Part shown: positions 45,118 to 54,333 of the stretch, in pieces
Layout: the number at the start of each line of letters is the position of its first letter
How positions within the stretch are numbered: position 1 is the first letter of the stretch
DNA from: an uncultured Cellvibrio sp.
GTDB taxonomy: Bacteria > Pseudomonadota > Gammaproteobacteria > Pseudomonadales > Cellvibrionaceae
Direction of reading: 5' to 3'
Assembly (NCBI GenBank): GCA_946480695.1
Contig: CAMLKG010000007.1
Location: forward strand, 1-64,000
DNA: 64,000 bases
Translations under genes and position numbers: made by a program
The notes under the pieces: generated by a model
Told to the model about the DNA's origin: nothing
What the model saw: only the letters and a program-made list of their open reading frames with translations
Database searches by the model: none

Positions 45118-47424
45118 ATGAGTTTTGGTGATGACGAAGACATTCTCCAGGATTTCCTGGTAGAGGCCGGGGAAATCCTCGAACGCCTCAGCCAGCAATT
45201 GGTGGATTTGGAGCAACGCCCTGAAGATAAAGATTTATTGAATGCCATTTTCCGTGGTTTCCACACTGTAAAAGGCGGTGCCGGTTTTTTATCCTTAACA
45301 CCCATGGTGGAATGTTGCCACGTTACCGAAAACCTGTTTGATATTTTGCGCAACGGCAAACGTACAGTTACGTCTGAATTAATGGACGTGGTATTGCAAG
45401 CACTGGATATGGTGAACCAGCAATTTGAACTGGTTTCCCAGCGCGAGGAACTACCGCCGGTGGACCCTGCGCTGATCAATGCGCTGGAGCGTTTGGTTTC
45501 CTGCAAGGATCTTCAGGAAGTGCCGGGCCAGGCTGCGGCGGAAGCCGTGGGCCAGGTTTCGGAAACCAATACCGCCGGTAATCCTGCAATGGTGGGTGGC
45601 GATATTACCGATGTGGAATTTGAACAGTTACTGGATGCAATTGCCGGAAAACCGGCGGCTGCGGCAGTAACGTCTGCGCCGGCTAATCCAACGGGTGTCG
45701 CTGCCGGTGCCAGTGAAGAAATTTCCGAAGATGAATTTGAAGCGCTGTTGGACCAGCTGCATGGAAAAGGCAAGGGCCCCGGTGTTGTTGCACCGCCGCC
45801 CGCTACCACGCCCGCCGCCACTGCGAGCGCCAGCGGTTCCGCGTCCGATGATATTACCGACGATGAATTTGAAGCATTGCTGGACCAACTCCATGGAAAA
45901 GGGAAAGGGCCCGGTGTTACCCCAAGTGCCGCGCCCCTGGCCCCGGTCGTTGCCGCGCCGCCTGCAAAAGTGCCCGCCGGTGGCGATTTAATTACCGATG
46001 ACGAATTTGATGCGCTACTCGACCAATTGCATGGAAAAGGCAAGGGGCCGGGTTCAGGCGCTACCGGTGCGGCAATTCCTGCATCACCTGCGCCGGCCTC
46101 GGTTCCCGCACCAAAGCCGGTGGCCAAACCAGCGGCGGAGACAAAGCCCGCAGCACCCGCCAAGGTCGAGCAACCTAAGGCTGCACCGGCACCGGCCGCT
46201 ATAGCACCGGCATCCACTGCTGATAAGGATGCACCGCAAGTAGAGACCACCGTACGTGTTGATACGCAACGCCTTGATGACATTATGAACATGGTAGGCG
46301 AATTGGTATTGGTGCGTAATCGCCTGGTGCGTTTGGGCAATAGTTCCACCAATGAAGCCTTGGTAAAAGCCGTTGCAAACCTTGATGTGGTAACGGCTGA
46401 TCTACAGACATCCGTAATGAAAACGCGGATGCAACCGATCAAGAAAGTCTTCGGTCGCTTTCCACGTGTCGTGCGCGATTTGGCGCGCAGCTTGCGAAAG
46501 GAAATCCACCTCGAATTGGTGGGTGAAGAAACTGATTTGGATAAAAACCTGGTGGAGGCGTTAGCTGATCCGCTGGTGCATTTGGTGCGTAATTCTGTTG
46601 ACCACGGAATTGAATTCCCAGAAGTGCGCGAAGCAAACGGCAAATCCCGTGTCGGCCAGGTAGTGCTTGCCGCTGAACAGGAAGGGGATCATATCTTGTT
46701 GTCCATCAGCGATGACGGTGCGGGTATGGACCCGGTTAAATTACGTCGGATCGCCGTTGAAAAAGGTATGTTTGATGAAGACACGGCTAACCGCCTGTCC
46801 GATACCGAAGCTTACAACCTGATTTTTGCCCCCGGGTTTTCCACTAAAAAAGAAATTTCCGACGTGTCGGGCCGCGGCGTTGGAATGGATGTGGTGAAAA
46901 CCAAAATTACCCAATTGAACGGAACGGTGGAAATCAAATCGGAATTGGGCAAAGGCACGCGCTTTATTATCAAGGTGCCCTTAACCCTGGCCATTATGCC
47001 GACGCTGATGTTTATGCTCGGACAACAAACTTTTGCATTCCCGCTGGTCAGCGTGAATGAAATTTTCCATATGGATTTAACCAAAAGCCACGTCGTGGAT
47101 GGCCAGGATTGTGTCGCGATCCGCGATCAGGCCATTCCGCTTTTTTATATGAAAGATTGGTTGGTGAAGGCCAGCCATGGCGAACGCCCCGACAATGCGC
47201 ATGTGGTTATTGTTACCGTCGGCACGCGTCGCGTTGGTTTTGTGGTAGACCAATTGATAGGCCAGGAAGAAGTGGTCATCAAGCCATTGGGAAAAATGTT
47301 GCAGGGAACACCGGGCATGGCCGGCGCTACCATCACCGGTGACGGCACCATTGCATTGATCCTCGATATTCCCAGCCTGTTACGCCGCTACGCAAAAGGA
47401 TCGGCGAGTTGGGGACACAATTAA
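45118..47424 (+). CDS. cheA: chemotaxis histidine kinase CheA with repeated linker peptides
   Basis: Array kinase that phosphorylates CheY and CheB. 768 residues: P1 Hpt domain (about 1-105, H49 in FHTVKGGAG), a long Ala/Pro-rich linker (about 110-375), P3 dimerisation (TTVRVDTQRLDDIMNMVGEL from about 376), P4 ATPase (HSVDHGIE-like NSVDHGIE, DDGAGMDP, GRGVGMDVV) and P5 CheW-like domain. No P2 CheY-binding domain is visible. The linker holds one degenerate (162-179) and three near-identical copies (202-224, 246-268, 292-314) of a motif D-E-F-E/D-A-L-L-D-Q-L-H-G-K-G-K-G-P-G. With parC and parP nearby these are probably LID-type polar-localisation motifs. Confidence 0.95.
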   Translation: MSFGDDEDILQDFLVEAGEILERLSQQLVDLEQRPEDKDLLNAIFRGFHTVKGGAGFLSLTPMVECCHVTENLFDILRNGKRTVTSELMDVVLQALDMVNQQFELVSQREELPPVDPALINALERLVSCKDLQEVPGQAAAEAVGQVSETNTAGNPAMVGGDITDVEFEQLLDAIAGKPAAAAVTSAPANPTGVAAGASEEISEDEFEALLDQLHGKGKGPGVVAPPPATTPAATASASGSASDDITDDEFEALLDQLHGKGKGPGVTPSAAPLAPVVAAPPAKVPAGGDLITDDEFDALLDQLHGKGKGPGSGATGAAIPASPAPASVPAPKPVAKPAAETKPAAPAKVEQPKAAPAPAAIAPASTADKDAPQVETTVRVDTQRLDDIMNMVGELVLVRNRLVRLGNSSTNEALVKAVANLDVVTADLQTSVMKTRMQPIKKVFGRFPRVVRDLARSLRKEIHLELVGEETDLDKNLVEALADPLVHLVRNSVDHGIEFPEVREANGKSRVGQVVLAAEQEGDHILLSISDDGAGMDPVKLRRIAVEKGMFDEDTANRLSDTEAYNLIFAPGFSTKKEISDVSGRGVGMDVVKTKITQLNGTVEIKSELGKGTRFIIKVPLTLAIMPTLMFMLGQQTFAFPLVSVNEIFHMDLTKSHVVDGQDCVAIRDQAIPLFYMKDWLVKASHGERPDNAHVVIVTVGTRRVGFVVDQLIGQEEVVIKPLGKMLQGTPGMAGATITGDGTIALILDIPSLLRRYAKGSASWGHN
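45721..46059. repeat. three imperfect 69-bp repeats in the cheA linker
   Basis: Units at 45721-45789, 45853-45921 and 45991-46059 encode the repeated DEFEALLDQLHGKGKGPG motif. Spacing is 132 and 138 bases. A fourth, degenerate copy precedes them near 45601. Confidence 0.85.
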
Positions 47425-47492
47425 TTTGACAACGCGCCTTATCATCGGCGTTTTATTGTTTCCAAGGCAGTCGCTACTGCGGAGTATATTCA

Positions 47493-48626
47493 ATGCCTGT
47501 CCGGGTATTAGTGGTTGATGATTCCAACTTCTTTCAGCATCGCCTGAAAGACATTATTAATGAACACCCGGATTTAAAAGTGATTGGTATCGCCAGTAAT
47601 GGTCGCGAAGCGGTGGAAAAAGCGGCAGAGCTAAAGCCCGATATTATTACGATGGATTTTGAAATGCCGGTAATGGATGGCGTCACCGCCATTAAACACA
47701 TTATGGCTAACCGCAAAGTGCCGATCCTGATGTTTTCCTCCCTTACCTACGAAGGCGCAAAAATTACCCTGGATGCCTTGGCAGCCGGTGCGCTGGATTT
47801 TATCCCGAAAGATTTCGCTGAAGTCTCACGCAGTTCCGCGTCACTCAAAAAAAAATTACACGAGCGCTTGCTTACGCTTGCCGGCGCAACTGCAAACCTG
47901 CAAGCGGCAACATCGGTTCCCGGTGCGGAACCAAAACCTGCGTCGGCTGTAACAAATAGCTTACGCGCGGGAACATCGGTTAATCCCGCAACATCCGCCA
48001 AAACCGCTACACCGGCGGAAGAAAAATCCGCGCACACCGACCACTACCGCTTAAAAAATAAACCCAGGATTTTGGTGATCGGCGCATCCACGGGTGGGCC
48101 GGTCGCATTGGCTGAAGTATTGATTGCGTTGCCTGCGACCTTTCCATTGCCCATCGTATTGGTGCAGCATATGCCGGAGAACTTTACCAAAGCATTTGCG
48201 GAGCGTTTGAATAAACAATGCAATATCCGGGTACGTGAAGCTGCTGATGGTGATCAGTTGCAACCGGGTCTGGCGTTGCTGGCGCCCGGCGGCAAGCAAC
48301 TTATGCTGGATAAACGCAATAACGGTTCAGTGCGGGTATTGCCCGACGACGACCGCGTTACCTACAAACCCTCACTGGACATTACCTTCGGATCAGCTGC
48401 GAATACCTTTGGCGATAAAGTGCTGGGAGTCGTGCTTACGGGTATGGGCTCGGATGGATGTAAAGGTGCCGGCCTGTTAAAGCAGGCGGGCTCATCCCTG
48501 TGGTCACAAGACGAAGCCAGTTGTGTCATTTATGGTATGCCCATGGCAGTCGCGCGTGCCGGTTTAACAGATAAGGTGCTGAGCTTGAAAGAAATCGGGC
48601 CACGCCTGGTGCGAGAGGTAATGTAA
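47493..48626 (+). CDS. cheB: chemotaxis methylesterase CheB
   Basis: Removes methyl groups from receptors. 377 residues: receiver (about 1-120, phospho-acceptor D55 in MDFEMPVMDG), an Ala/Thr-rich linker (about 125-185), and the esterase domain with catalytic S199 in GASTGGP, His in VQHMPENF and Asp in GMGSDGCKGA. It overlaps motC by one base (TAATG). Confidence 0.96.
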   Translation: MPVRVLVVDDSNFFQHRLKDIINEHPDLKVIGIASNGREAVEKAAELKPDIITMDFEMPVMDGVTAIKHIMANRKVPILMFSSLTYEGAKITLDALAAGALDFIPKDFAEVSRSSASLKKKLHERLLTLAGATANLQAATSVPGAEPKPASAVTNSLRAGTSVNPATSAKTATPAEEKSAHTDHYRLKNKPRILVIGASTGGPVALAEVLIALPATFPLPIVLVQHMPENFTKAFAERLNKQCNIRVREAADGDQLQPGLALLAPGGKQLMLDKRNNGSVRVLPDDDRVTYKPSLDITFGSAANTFGDKVLGVVLTGMGSDGCKGAGLLKQAGSSLWSQDEASCVIYGMPMAVARAGLTDKVLSLKEIGPRLVREVM

Positions 48627-49372
48627 TGGATGTACTAAGCATTATCGGCGTTATCGTTGCATTTGCGGCAATCATCGGCGGCAATTTCCTGGAAGGCGGC
48701 GGCATAGGAACATTGGTCAATGGCCCCGCTGCATTTATCGTTATTGGCGGTACCCTGGGTGCGGCCATGTTGCAAACCTCCAAAAGCAGTTTGAAACGCG
48801 CATTAAAAATAATCCGTTGGGTATTTAAACCGCCTTACGTTCCATTTAAACAGGGTATTGCCAATATCGTTCGATGGGCCGCCGCCGCCCGTAAAGATGG
48901 TTTGCTAGGGCTGGAAGCGGTTTCCGAGCGGGAAAAAGATCCTTTCGCAAAAAAAGGTTTGCAGCTATTGGTGGATGGCAATGAACCGGAAGTCATCCGC
49001 CGCATTCTGGAAACCGATTTGATTGTGGATGAACAACGCGATTTTGATGCGATTAAATTTTATGAATCCATGGGCGGTTACGCACCTACCATCGGTATTA
49101 TCGGGGCGGTAATGGGATTGATCCATGTCATGAACAACCTGGCTGATCCGGCCACATTGGGGCCGGGCATCGCTATCGCATTTGTGGCGACGATTTACGG
49201 CGTGGCATTGGCCAACCTGGTATTTATCCCGATTTCCAATAAATTGCGTATGTGTGTGAATGAAAATTCGCAATACCGCGAGCTGATTATCGAGGGCATT
49301 ATCGCGATTGCCGACGGCGAAAACCCGCGGTCAATTGAAATGAAACTTAACGGTTATTTGCATCCGCATTGA
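48626..49372 (+). CDS. motC: flagellar motor stator protein MotC (MotA/PomA family)
   Basis: Stator subunit with four membrane helices; 248 residues. The conserved motor segments GGYAPTIGIIGAVMGLIHVM (about 150-169) and GIAIAFVATIYGVALANL (about 181-198) are present. Paired with motD, as in the second stator set of Pseudomonas. Its ATG overlaps the cheB stop. Confidence 0.94.
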   Translation: MDVLSIIGVIVAFAAIIGGNFLEGGGIGTLVNGPAAFIVIGGTLGAAMLQTSKSSLKRALKIIRWVFKPPYVPFKQGIANIVRWAAAARKDGLLGLEAVSEREKDPFAKKGLQLLVDGNEPEVIRRILETDLIVDEQRDFDAIKFYESMGGYAPTIGIIGAVMGLIHVMNNLADPATLGPGIAIAFVATIYGVALANLVFIPISNKLRMCVNENSQYRELIIEGIIAIADGENPRSIEMKLNGYLHPH

Positions 49373-49385
49373 GGCGAGAATTTTC

Positions 49386-50222
49386 ATGGTGCGTCGCAGG
49401 CGAAAAGATATTCATGTTAATCACGAGCGCTGGTTGATTTCCTATGCGGATTTCATCACGTTGTTATTCGCATTTTTTGTGGTGATGTACTCGATCTCCC
49501 AGGTCAATGACAGTAAATACCGCGTGTTGTCCGATACTTTTATTGAAGCCTTTAACCAGCCGACGGATTCCCAAAACAACGCTGAACCGGTCCAGCAATC
49601 GAACCCGTCCGAGGTAATTACCCCCATTGATATGGGAAAAATAGTTCCGTCCAACCCTGGTGAGCATGGAACACCAACGGAAGTTGTGGATCAAGGTGAA
49701 GCTGCCAGTTCGGTTGCATCTGAAGGATTAACCACTCCCGACGAGCTTTCACAAATCTCGGACCTGGTAACCGAAAAGTTTTCGCAGTTAATTGATGACC
49801 AAATGATTACCGTATCCAGCAATGAGCTATGGCTGCAAATTGAATTAAAAGACAGTATCTTGTTCAGCTCCGGCAGCGCGGAAACCAGCGAGCAGGCGCA
49901 AAGGATTTTTAATGAGATTGCGCTGATCCTTAAAAATTATTCGAACCCCGTACAGGTTGAAGGTTTTACCGATAACATTCCAATCAATAGCCCCAAGTAC
50001 CCCACCAACTGGGAATTGTCATCGGCTCGCGCCAGCGCAATTGTGAAATATTTAGCGACCCGCGGCGTTGCACCGGAGCGTTTGTCGGCAGTAGGCTATG
50101 GCGAGTATCAACCAGTCGCATCCAATGCAACTGAAGCGGGTCGGGCACAAAATCGACGTGTCGCTATAATGATTGCCAAACGCAAAATGGATCGCCCCAG
50201 CGTAAAAATCCAGACGCCATAA
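49386..50222 (+). CDS. motD: flagellar motor stator protein MotD (MotB family)
   Basis: Ion-channel partner of MotC anchored to peptidoglycan. 278 residues; one membrane helix (about 18-37) with the conserved ion-carrying D22, a variable linker (about 50-150), and an OmpA/MotB domain (about 165-270) with GFTDNIPI and NWELSSARASAIVKYL. The gene ends one base before the convergent stop of the minus-strand gene. Confidence 0.93.
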   Translation: MVRRRRKDIHVNHERWLISYADFITLLFAFFVVMYSISQVNDSKYRVLSDTFIEAFNQPTDSQNNAEPVQQSNPSEVITPIDMGKIVPSNPGEHGTPTEVVDQGEAASSVASEGLTTPDELSQISDLVTEKFSQLIDDQMITVSSNELWLQIELKDSILFSSGSAETSEQAQRIFNEIALILKNYSNPVQVEGFTDNIPINSPKYPTNWELSSARASAIVKYLATRGVAPERLSAVGYGEYQPVASNATEAGRAQNRRVAIMIAKRKMDRPSVKIQTP

Positions 50223-50223
50223 A

Positions 50224-51099
50224 TTATTCGCCAAAGGTGTTGAGCTGGATGATGGTTCTGTTGTTATCCTCCAGCAATTTTGCGCCCCACTGCAAATTTT
50301 CTATCTGGTTAAACAGGTCATTAAAACTGCCGTCTTCAATAGCGAGCTTTAATCCTGTTTCTATACGCTCAGCAAGGCGTTGATTATTTTTGCTGACATA
50401 GAAGTACACGGGATTGTCGTAACGCAGGAATAAGTATTTTTCCAGGGCAATTCCATGGTCGGTATACTCTTTAACTTCCGTACGGACCTGGTAAACGCCC
50501 CGCGAAAAATAATCGAACCGGTTTGATTTCAACATTTTAAATAAATTGAAATAACTCATGCTCAACACCAGGGGCAGGTTATTTTCCTCCATGACTTGTC
50601 GATCTGGCCAATGCGACCCTATACCGCCTTTGTATTTGCGCAAATCCTCAAGGTTTTTTACCGTTGAAAATTTTTCCGTATCTTCGGCGCGGATCAAAAA
50701 TACCCGATAGTCGCTCAGGTTTTTTAGCAAGCGGATTTTAATAGGGTCCACTGCGTAATTCAGGCCCCGTGCATAGGGCATCCAGGTAACGTCTACGCTG
50801 CCGCGTTCTATCTCGCGCAACAAGCGCTTATTGATGGGCATGACCGGAACGAATTGGATTTCATAGTCGCCGTGGGTGGGCACAGTTTTCGCCAACGCCA
50901 GTTTTAACAAACGGCTGTAGTAATAGTCATCATGGCCCTGGTCGAGGTTTTCTTCGCAGGAAATAACCACTTTGGTGATACCGGGAGGGTTATCGGCTGA
51001 CTGACTGTCGTTGGAAAGGGGCTTGGGGGTAAAGACTGCGAGCACCAGGCCGATAACGAGGATCGACAGGGTGGGATAAGGGGAAAGGGGTTTGGACAT
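50224..51099 (-). CDS. periplasmic solute-binding-protein-like protein (family 3 type)
   Basis: 291 residues: N-terminal hydrophobic segment (about 9-25, signal or anchor) and a type II periplasmic-binding-protein fold, with a typical IERGSVDVTWMPY near 95-108 and a C-terminal helix pattern LKLAIEDGSFNDLFNQI. No membrane transporter or sensor kinase gene lies beside it. It is the only minus-strand gene within the motility cluster, between motD and parC. Start at the ATG 51099; GTG at 51108 would add three residues. Ligand unknown; similar proteins may serve as receptor-linked sensors. Confidence 0.7.
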   Translation of the reverse strand: MSKPLSPYPTLSILVIGLVLAVFTPKPLSNDSQSADNPPGITKVVISCEENLDQGHDDYYYSRLLKLALAKTVPTHGDYEIQFVPVMPINKRLLREIERGSVDVTWMPYARGLNYAVDPIKIRLLKNLSDYRVFLIRAEDTEKFSTVKNLEDLRKYKGGIGSHWPDRQVMEENNLPLVLSMSYFNLFKMLKSNRFDYFSRGVYQVRTEVKEYTDHGIALEKYLFLRYDNPVYFYVSKNNQRLAERIETGLKLAIEDGSFNDLFNQIENLQWGAKLLEDNNRTIIQLNTFGE

Positions 51100-51362
51100 G
51101 GTTACCACATCGGATTGTTATCAGTTAAAGCGGCACATAAATTTGCGCTTCAGTCTTAGTACCCAAGTTTAGCTTACCGATTGAAATCTGCTTCCGATTA
51201 AAAAATGAACGCAGTTCGTTTAACATTATTTATCGCTAGCGGAATTGGTTATGGATGATGATAATCGCGCCATATAAGATGATCGGGCTACCCGGCATAG
51301 AGATTGCTTTAAGGCTATTAATGATGAATATGTCTGGTATTTGACGCCAGCGAGGTTTACAC

Positions 51363-52196
51363 GTGCGTATCTTGGCAATCGCGAATCAAAAAGGTGGCGT
51401 GGGCAAAACCACCACCACAGTGGCATTGGGCGGCTTTATCGCCAGTGCCGGCCACAAGGTGCTGCTCCTGGATATTGACCCCCATGGTTCACTTTCCACC
51501 TGGTTCGGGATTGATCCGGATAGCCAGGCCCTGAGCAGCTATACACTATTCCAGGAGCGCAAGGAGTTATCCCTTGCGTCGGTAAAACGCCTGGTCCTAC
51601 CCACCCAATTCGCAAATATTGACGTGATTCCGGCTACTACTGCACTGGCTACCCTCGAACGCCAGGCAATTGGCCAGGACGGTATGGGGTTGGTGTTGGG
51701 CAGGGCAATGGCATTGCTGGCGGATAGTTACGATTACGCCCTTATAGATACGCCACCGCTACTCGGTGTCCTGATGGTTAACGCATTGGCCGCATGCCAG
51801 CACCTGGTGGTTCCGGTGCAAACTGAATTCCTCGCCTTGAAAGGCCTGGAGCGCATGGTTAACACCCTGAATATGATGTCGCGCTCGCGCAAGAAAATGC
51901 TGGAATATACGGTGGTGCCTGTTATGTTTGACCGCCGTACCCAGGCGTCAGTCACCAGTTTACGTACTATCCGTAATACCTATCCCGAGCAATCCTGGCC
52001 AGGGTACATCCCGGTGGATACCCGTTTCCGCGACGCCAGCAAGGCTGGTATCCCACCGCATTTGTTTGATCCGGCCAGCAGGGGAGTGGAGGCTTATACC
52101 TCGCTGTGGCATTGGTTGGACAAAAAATTCAAGCAGCAAGAATTAACCGCCCCATCAACACCCATGATGGCCAGCAAGGCAGGTGCAGCCTCGTGA
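51363..52196 (+). CDS. parC: ParA-like polar partitioning ATPase ParC
   Basis: MinD/ParA-family ATPase that positions chemosensory arrays at the pole in Vibrio; name by synteny (not topoisomerase IV ParC). 277 residues from a GTG; Walker A KGGVGKTT at 10-17 and IDPHGSLSTW near 38-47. Shares a GTGA overlap with the next gene (52193-52196). 263 bases without a gene lie upstream, crossing from the minus-strand gene. Confidence 0.88.
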   Translation: MRILAIANQKGGVGKTTTTVALGGFIASAGHKVLLLDIDPHGSLSTWFGIDPDSQALSSYTLFQERKELSLASVKRLVLPTQFANIDVIPATTALATLERQAIGQDGMGLVLGRAMALLADSYDYALIDTPPLLGVLMVNALAACQHLVVPVQTEFLALKGLERMVNTLNMMSRSRKKMLEYTVVPVMFDRRTQASVTSLRTIRNTYPEQSWPGYIPVDTRFRDASKAGIPPHLFDPASRGVEAYTSLWHWLDKKFKQQELTAPSTPMMASKAGAAS

Positions 52197-53248
52197 GTTC
52201 CGAACAATCGGCGGGAGATGGTATGCCCACACCTGATGACATTCTCAACAGTTATCTGGACGATTTGCTTGGCGGTGAAGACCCCTTGGGGGCCGCACTC
52301 GAAGCAATGGAACCCCAAATAACACCCCTCGCTGCCAATGCCGGTTCAGCGAGGGTGGTGCCTTTGCCAGCAAAAAAACCGGTGGAAAAATTGCCGGAGG
52401 ATAAATCCGCGACGCATTTTCGCGCCGGGTTGCCGCAGCAAGAAGTCCCTGTCAAACCCCGCGTTGTGGTTGAGTCGAAAGCTGCGTTTGTTGAACCTGC
52501 TACTTATGTAGAACCGGAATCCATCCAGACTCAAGAGCAAAAGCTAAAACTGGAAAAGCTGTTGCAATCGGCCCGCACGCAATTGCTTGTGGAAACGCCA
52601 GTTGTTACACCGGCCCAGGTTGATATTAAATCCACGTTCATTAATAACCCTGGTGAAATCCAGGATTGGGTAGTTGAAACGCCTGTAGCAACAATCACCG
52701 AAGTGGTGCCGGAATTTCCCCCGGCAGAAAAAAGGATCGAATCTGTATATTTTCGAATGGAAGGATTGGAGTGGCTGGAAAACGGCAGGCCCCAATGGGC
52801 GCAATCACGTTTTGATGTGCTGCTTTTCCAGGTTTCCGGGCTAACGCTGGCCGTCCCGCTGATTGCCTTGGGACAAATTCAACCGTTAACGGATGAATTG
52901 ACTCCCTTGTTTGGCCAAGCCGACTGGTTTATGGGGTTGCAGCCCACGCCGGCCGGCAAAATCCGCACTGTGAATACCGCAAGGTTTGTAATGCCCGAGC
53001 GCTACGACGAATCCTTTCTCCAAACGGCAAAATATGTCATTTCCATTAACAGTGTTCCCTGGGGCCTGGCGGTAGACTCGGTGAACCAGCCTATCACCCT
53101 GGTGCCGGAAGATGTCAAATGGCGCAGCGACCGTAGCAAGCGCCCCTGGCTAGCTGGAACGGTAAAAGACCATATGTGCGCCTTGCTGGACATTCCGCGT
53201 ATCGGGCAACTGCTTATCGAAGCCGACAAAAATTTTGTTCCCGCCTGA
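52193..53248 (+). CDS. parP: CheW-like array-coupling protein ParP
   Basis: 351 residues: an N-terminal helix (PDDILNSYLDDLLGGEDPLG), a disordered Ala/Pro/Val-rich middle (about 40-185) and a C-terminal CheW-like domain (about 200-350: FDVLLFQVSGLTLAVPLIALGQI; PAGKIRTVNTARFV; LCALLDIPRIG-like). In Vibrio, ParP joins receptors and CheA LID motifs to ParC. Start GTG at 52193 overlaps the parC stop; an ATG at 52223 has the better ribosome binding site (GGGAG) and would shorten it by 10 residues. CheW follows after 109 bases. Confidence 0.85.
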   Translation: MSSEQSAGDGMPTPDDILNSYLDDLLGGEDPLGAALEAMEPQITPLAANAGSARVVPLPAKKPVEKLPEDKSATHFRAGLPQQEVPVKPRVVVESKAAFVEPATYVEPESIQTQEQKLKLEKLLQSARTQLLVETPVVTPAQVDIKSTFINNPGEIQDWVVETPVATITEVVPEFPPAEKRIESVYFRMEGLEWLENGRPQWAQSRFDVLLFQVSGLTLAVPLIALGQIQPLTDELTPLFGQADWFMGLQPTPAGKIRTVNTARFVMPERYDESFLQTAKYVISINSVPWGLAVDSVNQPITLVPEDVKWRSDRSKRPWLAGTVKDHMCALLDIPRIGQLLIEADKNFVPA

Positions 53249-53322
53249 GGCCGCAATCGCCAGTTCGGCACAGTGGCATACCAAAAGTCCTCGGCTATAG
53301 TTATTACGACCTTTATTGATTT

Positions 53323-53341
53323 GCCGCCCATCGTTGGCGGC
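53323..53341 (+). promoter_or_regulatory. small hairpin before cheW ribosome binding site
   Basis: Arms gccgcc (53323-53328) and ggcggc (53336-53341) with a 7-base loop lie just upstream of AGAGGA, the cheW ribosome binding site. Could modulate translation; role unproven. Confidence 0.4.
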
Positions 53342-53357
53342 TCCAGAGGAAAATTAA

Positions 53358-53843
53358 ATGGCAACTGATGTAGCAAAAAATAAAAGCACTGATGATCCCG
53401 TATTGCAATGGGTGACGTTTCGCCTCGATGGGGAAACCTATGGCATAAATGTTATGCAAGTGCAGGAAGTGCTGCGTTATTCAGAAATTGCGCCGGTGCC
53501 CGGTGCGCCATCCTATGTCCTGGGTATCATCAATTTGCGCGGCAATGTAGTGACGGTAATTGATACCCGTCATCGCTTTAATTTATCCAGTGGCGAAATT
53601 ACCGATAACACCCGTATCGTCATCATTGAAACGGATCGCCATGTCATTGGCATACTGGTGGATAGCGTTGCCGAGGTGGTTTACCTGCGCCAATCCGAAA
53701 TTGAAATGGCTCCCAATGTGGGTAACGAGGAAAGCGCCAAGTTCATCCAGGGTGTATGCCACAAAAACAATGAGTTGCTGATCCTGATTGATTTGAATAA
53801 ATTATTGACCAGTGAAGAGTGGTCAGAATTGGAAGATATTTAA
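53358..53843 (+). CDS. cheW: chemotaxis coupling protein CheW
   Basis: Links receptors to CheA. 161 residues, a single CheW domain, with FRLDGETYGINVMQVQEVLR, APSYVLGIINLRGNVVTVID and VDSVAEVV. AGAGGA precedes the ATG. Distinct from the ParP C-terminal domain. 40 bases before the DUF2802 gene. Confidence 0.95.
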   Translation: MATDVAKNKSTDDPVLQWVTFRLDGETYGINVMQVQEVLRYSEIAPVPGAPSYVLGIINLRGNVVTVIDTRHRFNLSSGEITDNTRIVIIETDRHVIGILVDSVAEVVYLRQSEIEMAPNVGNEESAKFIQGVCHKNNELLILIDLNKLLTSEEWSELEDI

Positions 53844-53883
53844 TTCCCTACACCACTTATGGAAATAAGTGCCGGAATATCCC

Positions 53884-54270
53884 ATGACGTTGTTGGAAAT
53901 CGGTTTAATAATTTGTTTGGTAATGAGCGCGCTTGCCCTGGCAATTGCGCTTTTTGTATTTACACGTTTTCGCCAGCAAGCGCTGGATACCGAAAAATTG
54001 ATGCAACGTTTGACGCGGGAAGTCGCGGCATCCAGTAGCGGCTCCGTAGGAATGGGGCAACGTTTACTGGCGATGGAGAAACGGCTGCAATCAGCAGATG
54101 ATAAAAAGGCGGAAAAAATCGATTATTACAATGACGACGAATTCCAGTCTTACTCCCAAGCCGCACAAATGTTCAAAATGGGAATGGATGCGGAGGAGGT
54201 GGCACGCCGTTGCGGCTTGTCGCGGGCGGAAGCATCCTTGTTGGAAATGATGCAAAAATCCAGTCGCTAA
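53884..54270 (+). CDS. DUF2802 family membrane protein
   Basis: 128 residues: N-terminal membrane helix (about 3-24), coiled-coil linker, and a C-terminal helix-turn-helix-like segment (AQMFKMGMDAEEVARRCGLSRAEASLLEMM) typical of DUF2802. The family usually lies next to cheW in polarly flagellated gammaproteobacteria, but its role is unknown. ATG at 53884 chosen; a GTG at 53869 would add five residues. A bidirectional terminator follows. Confidence 0.82.
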   Translation: MTLLEIGLIICLVMSALALAIALFVFTRFRQQALDTEKLMQRLTREVAASSSGSVGMGQRLLAMEKRLQSADDKKAEKIDYYNDDEFQSYSQAAQMFKMGMDAEEVARRCGLSRAEASLLEMMQKSSR

Positions 54271-54287
54271 TTTCGCGTCGATTTGCA

Positions 54288-54321
54288 ATAAAAAAGGAGA
54301 TCAAGTGATCTCCTTTTTTAT
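54288..54321. terminator. bidirectional rho-independent terminator
   Basis: Arms aaaaaaggagatc (54290-54302) and gatctcctttttt (54307-54319) with a 4-base loop; A-rich left and T-rich right flanks serve both the chemotaxis operon and the convergent yciK transcript. Confidence 0.92.
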
Positions 54322-54333
54322 TAGGTATTTCCT

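Noticed and set aside
45513..46643. 376-aa open frame antisense to cheA
   Set aside because: Gly/Ala/Pro-rich reverse reading of the CheA linker repeats with no recognisable domain.
51131..51147. Sigma-54-like CGGCAC/TTGCG before parC
   Set aside because: The gap is one base too long (N11), which normally abolishes RpoN recognition.
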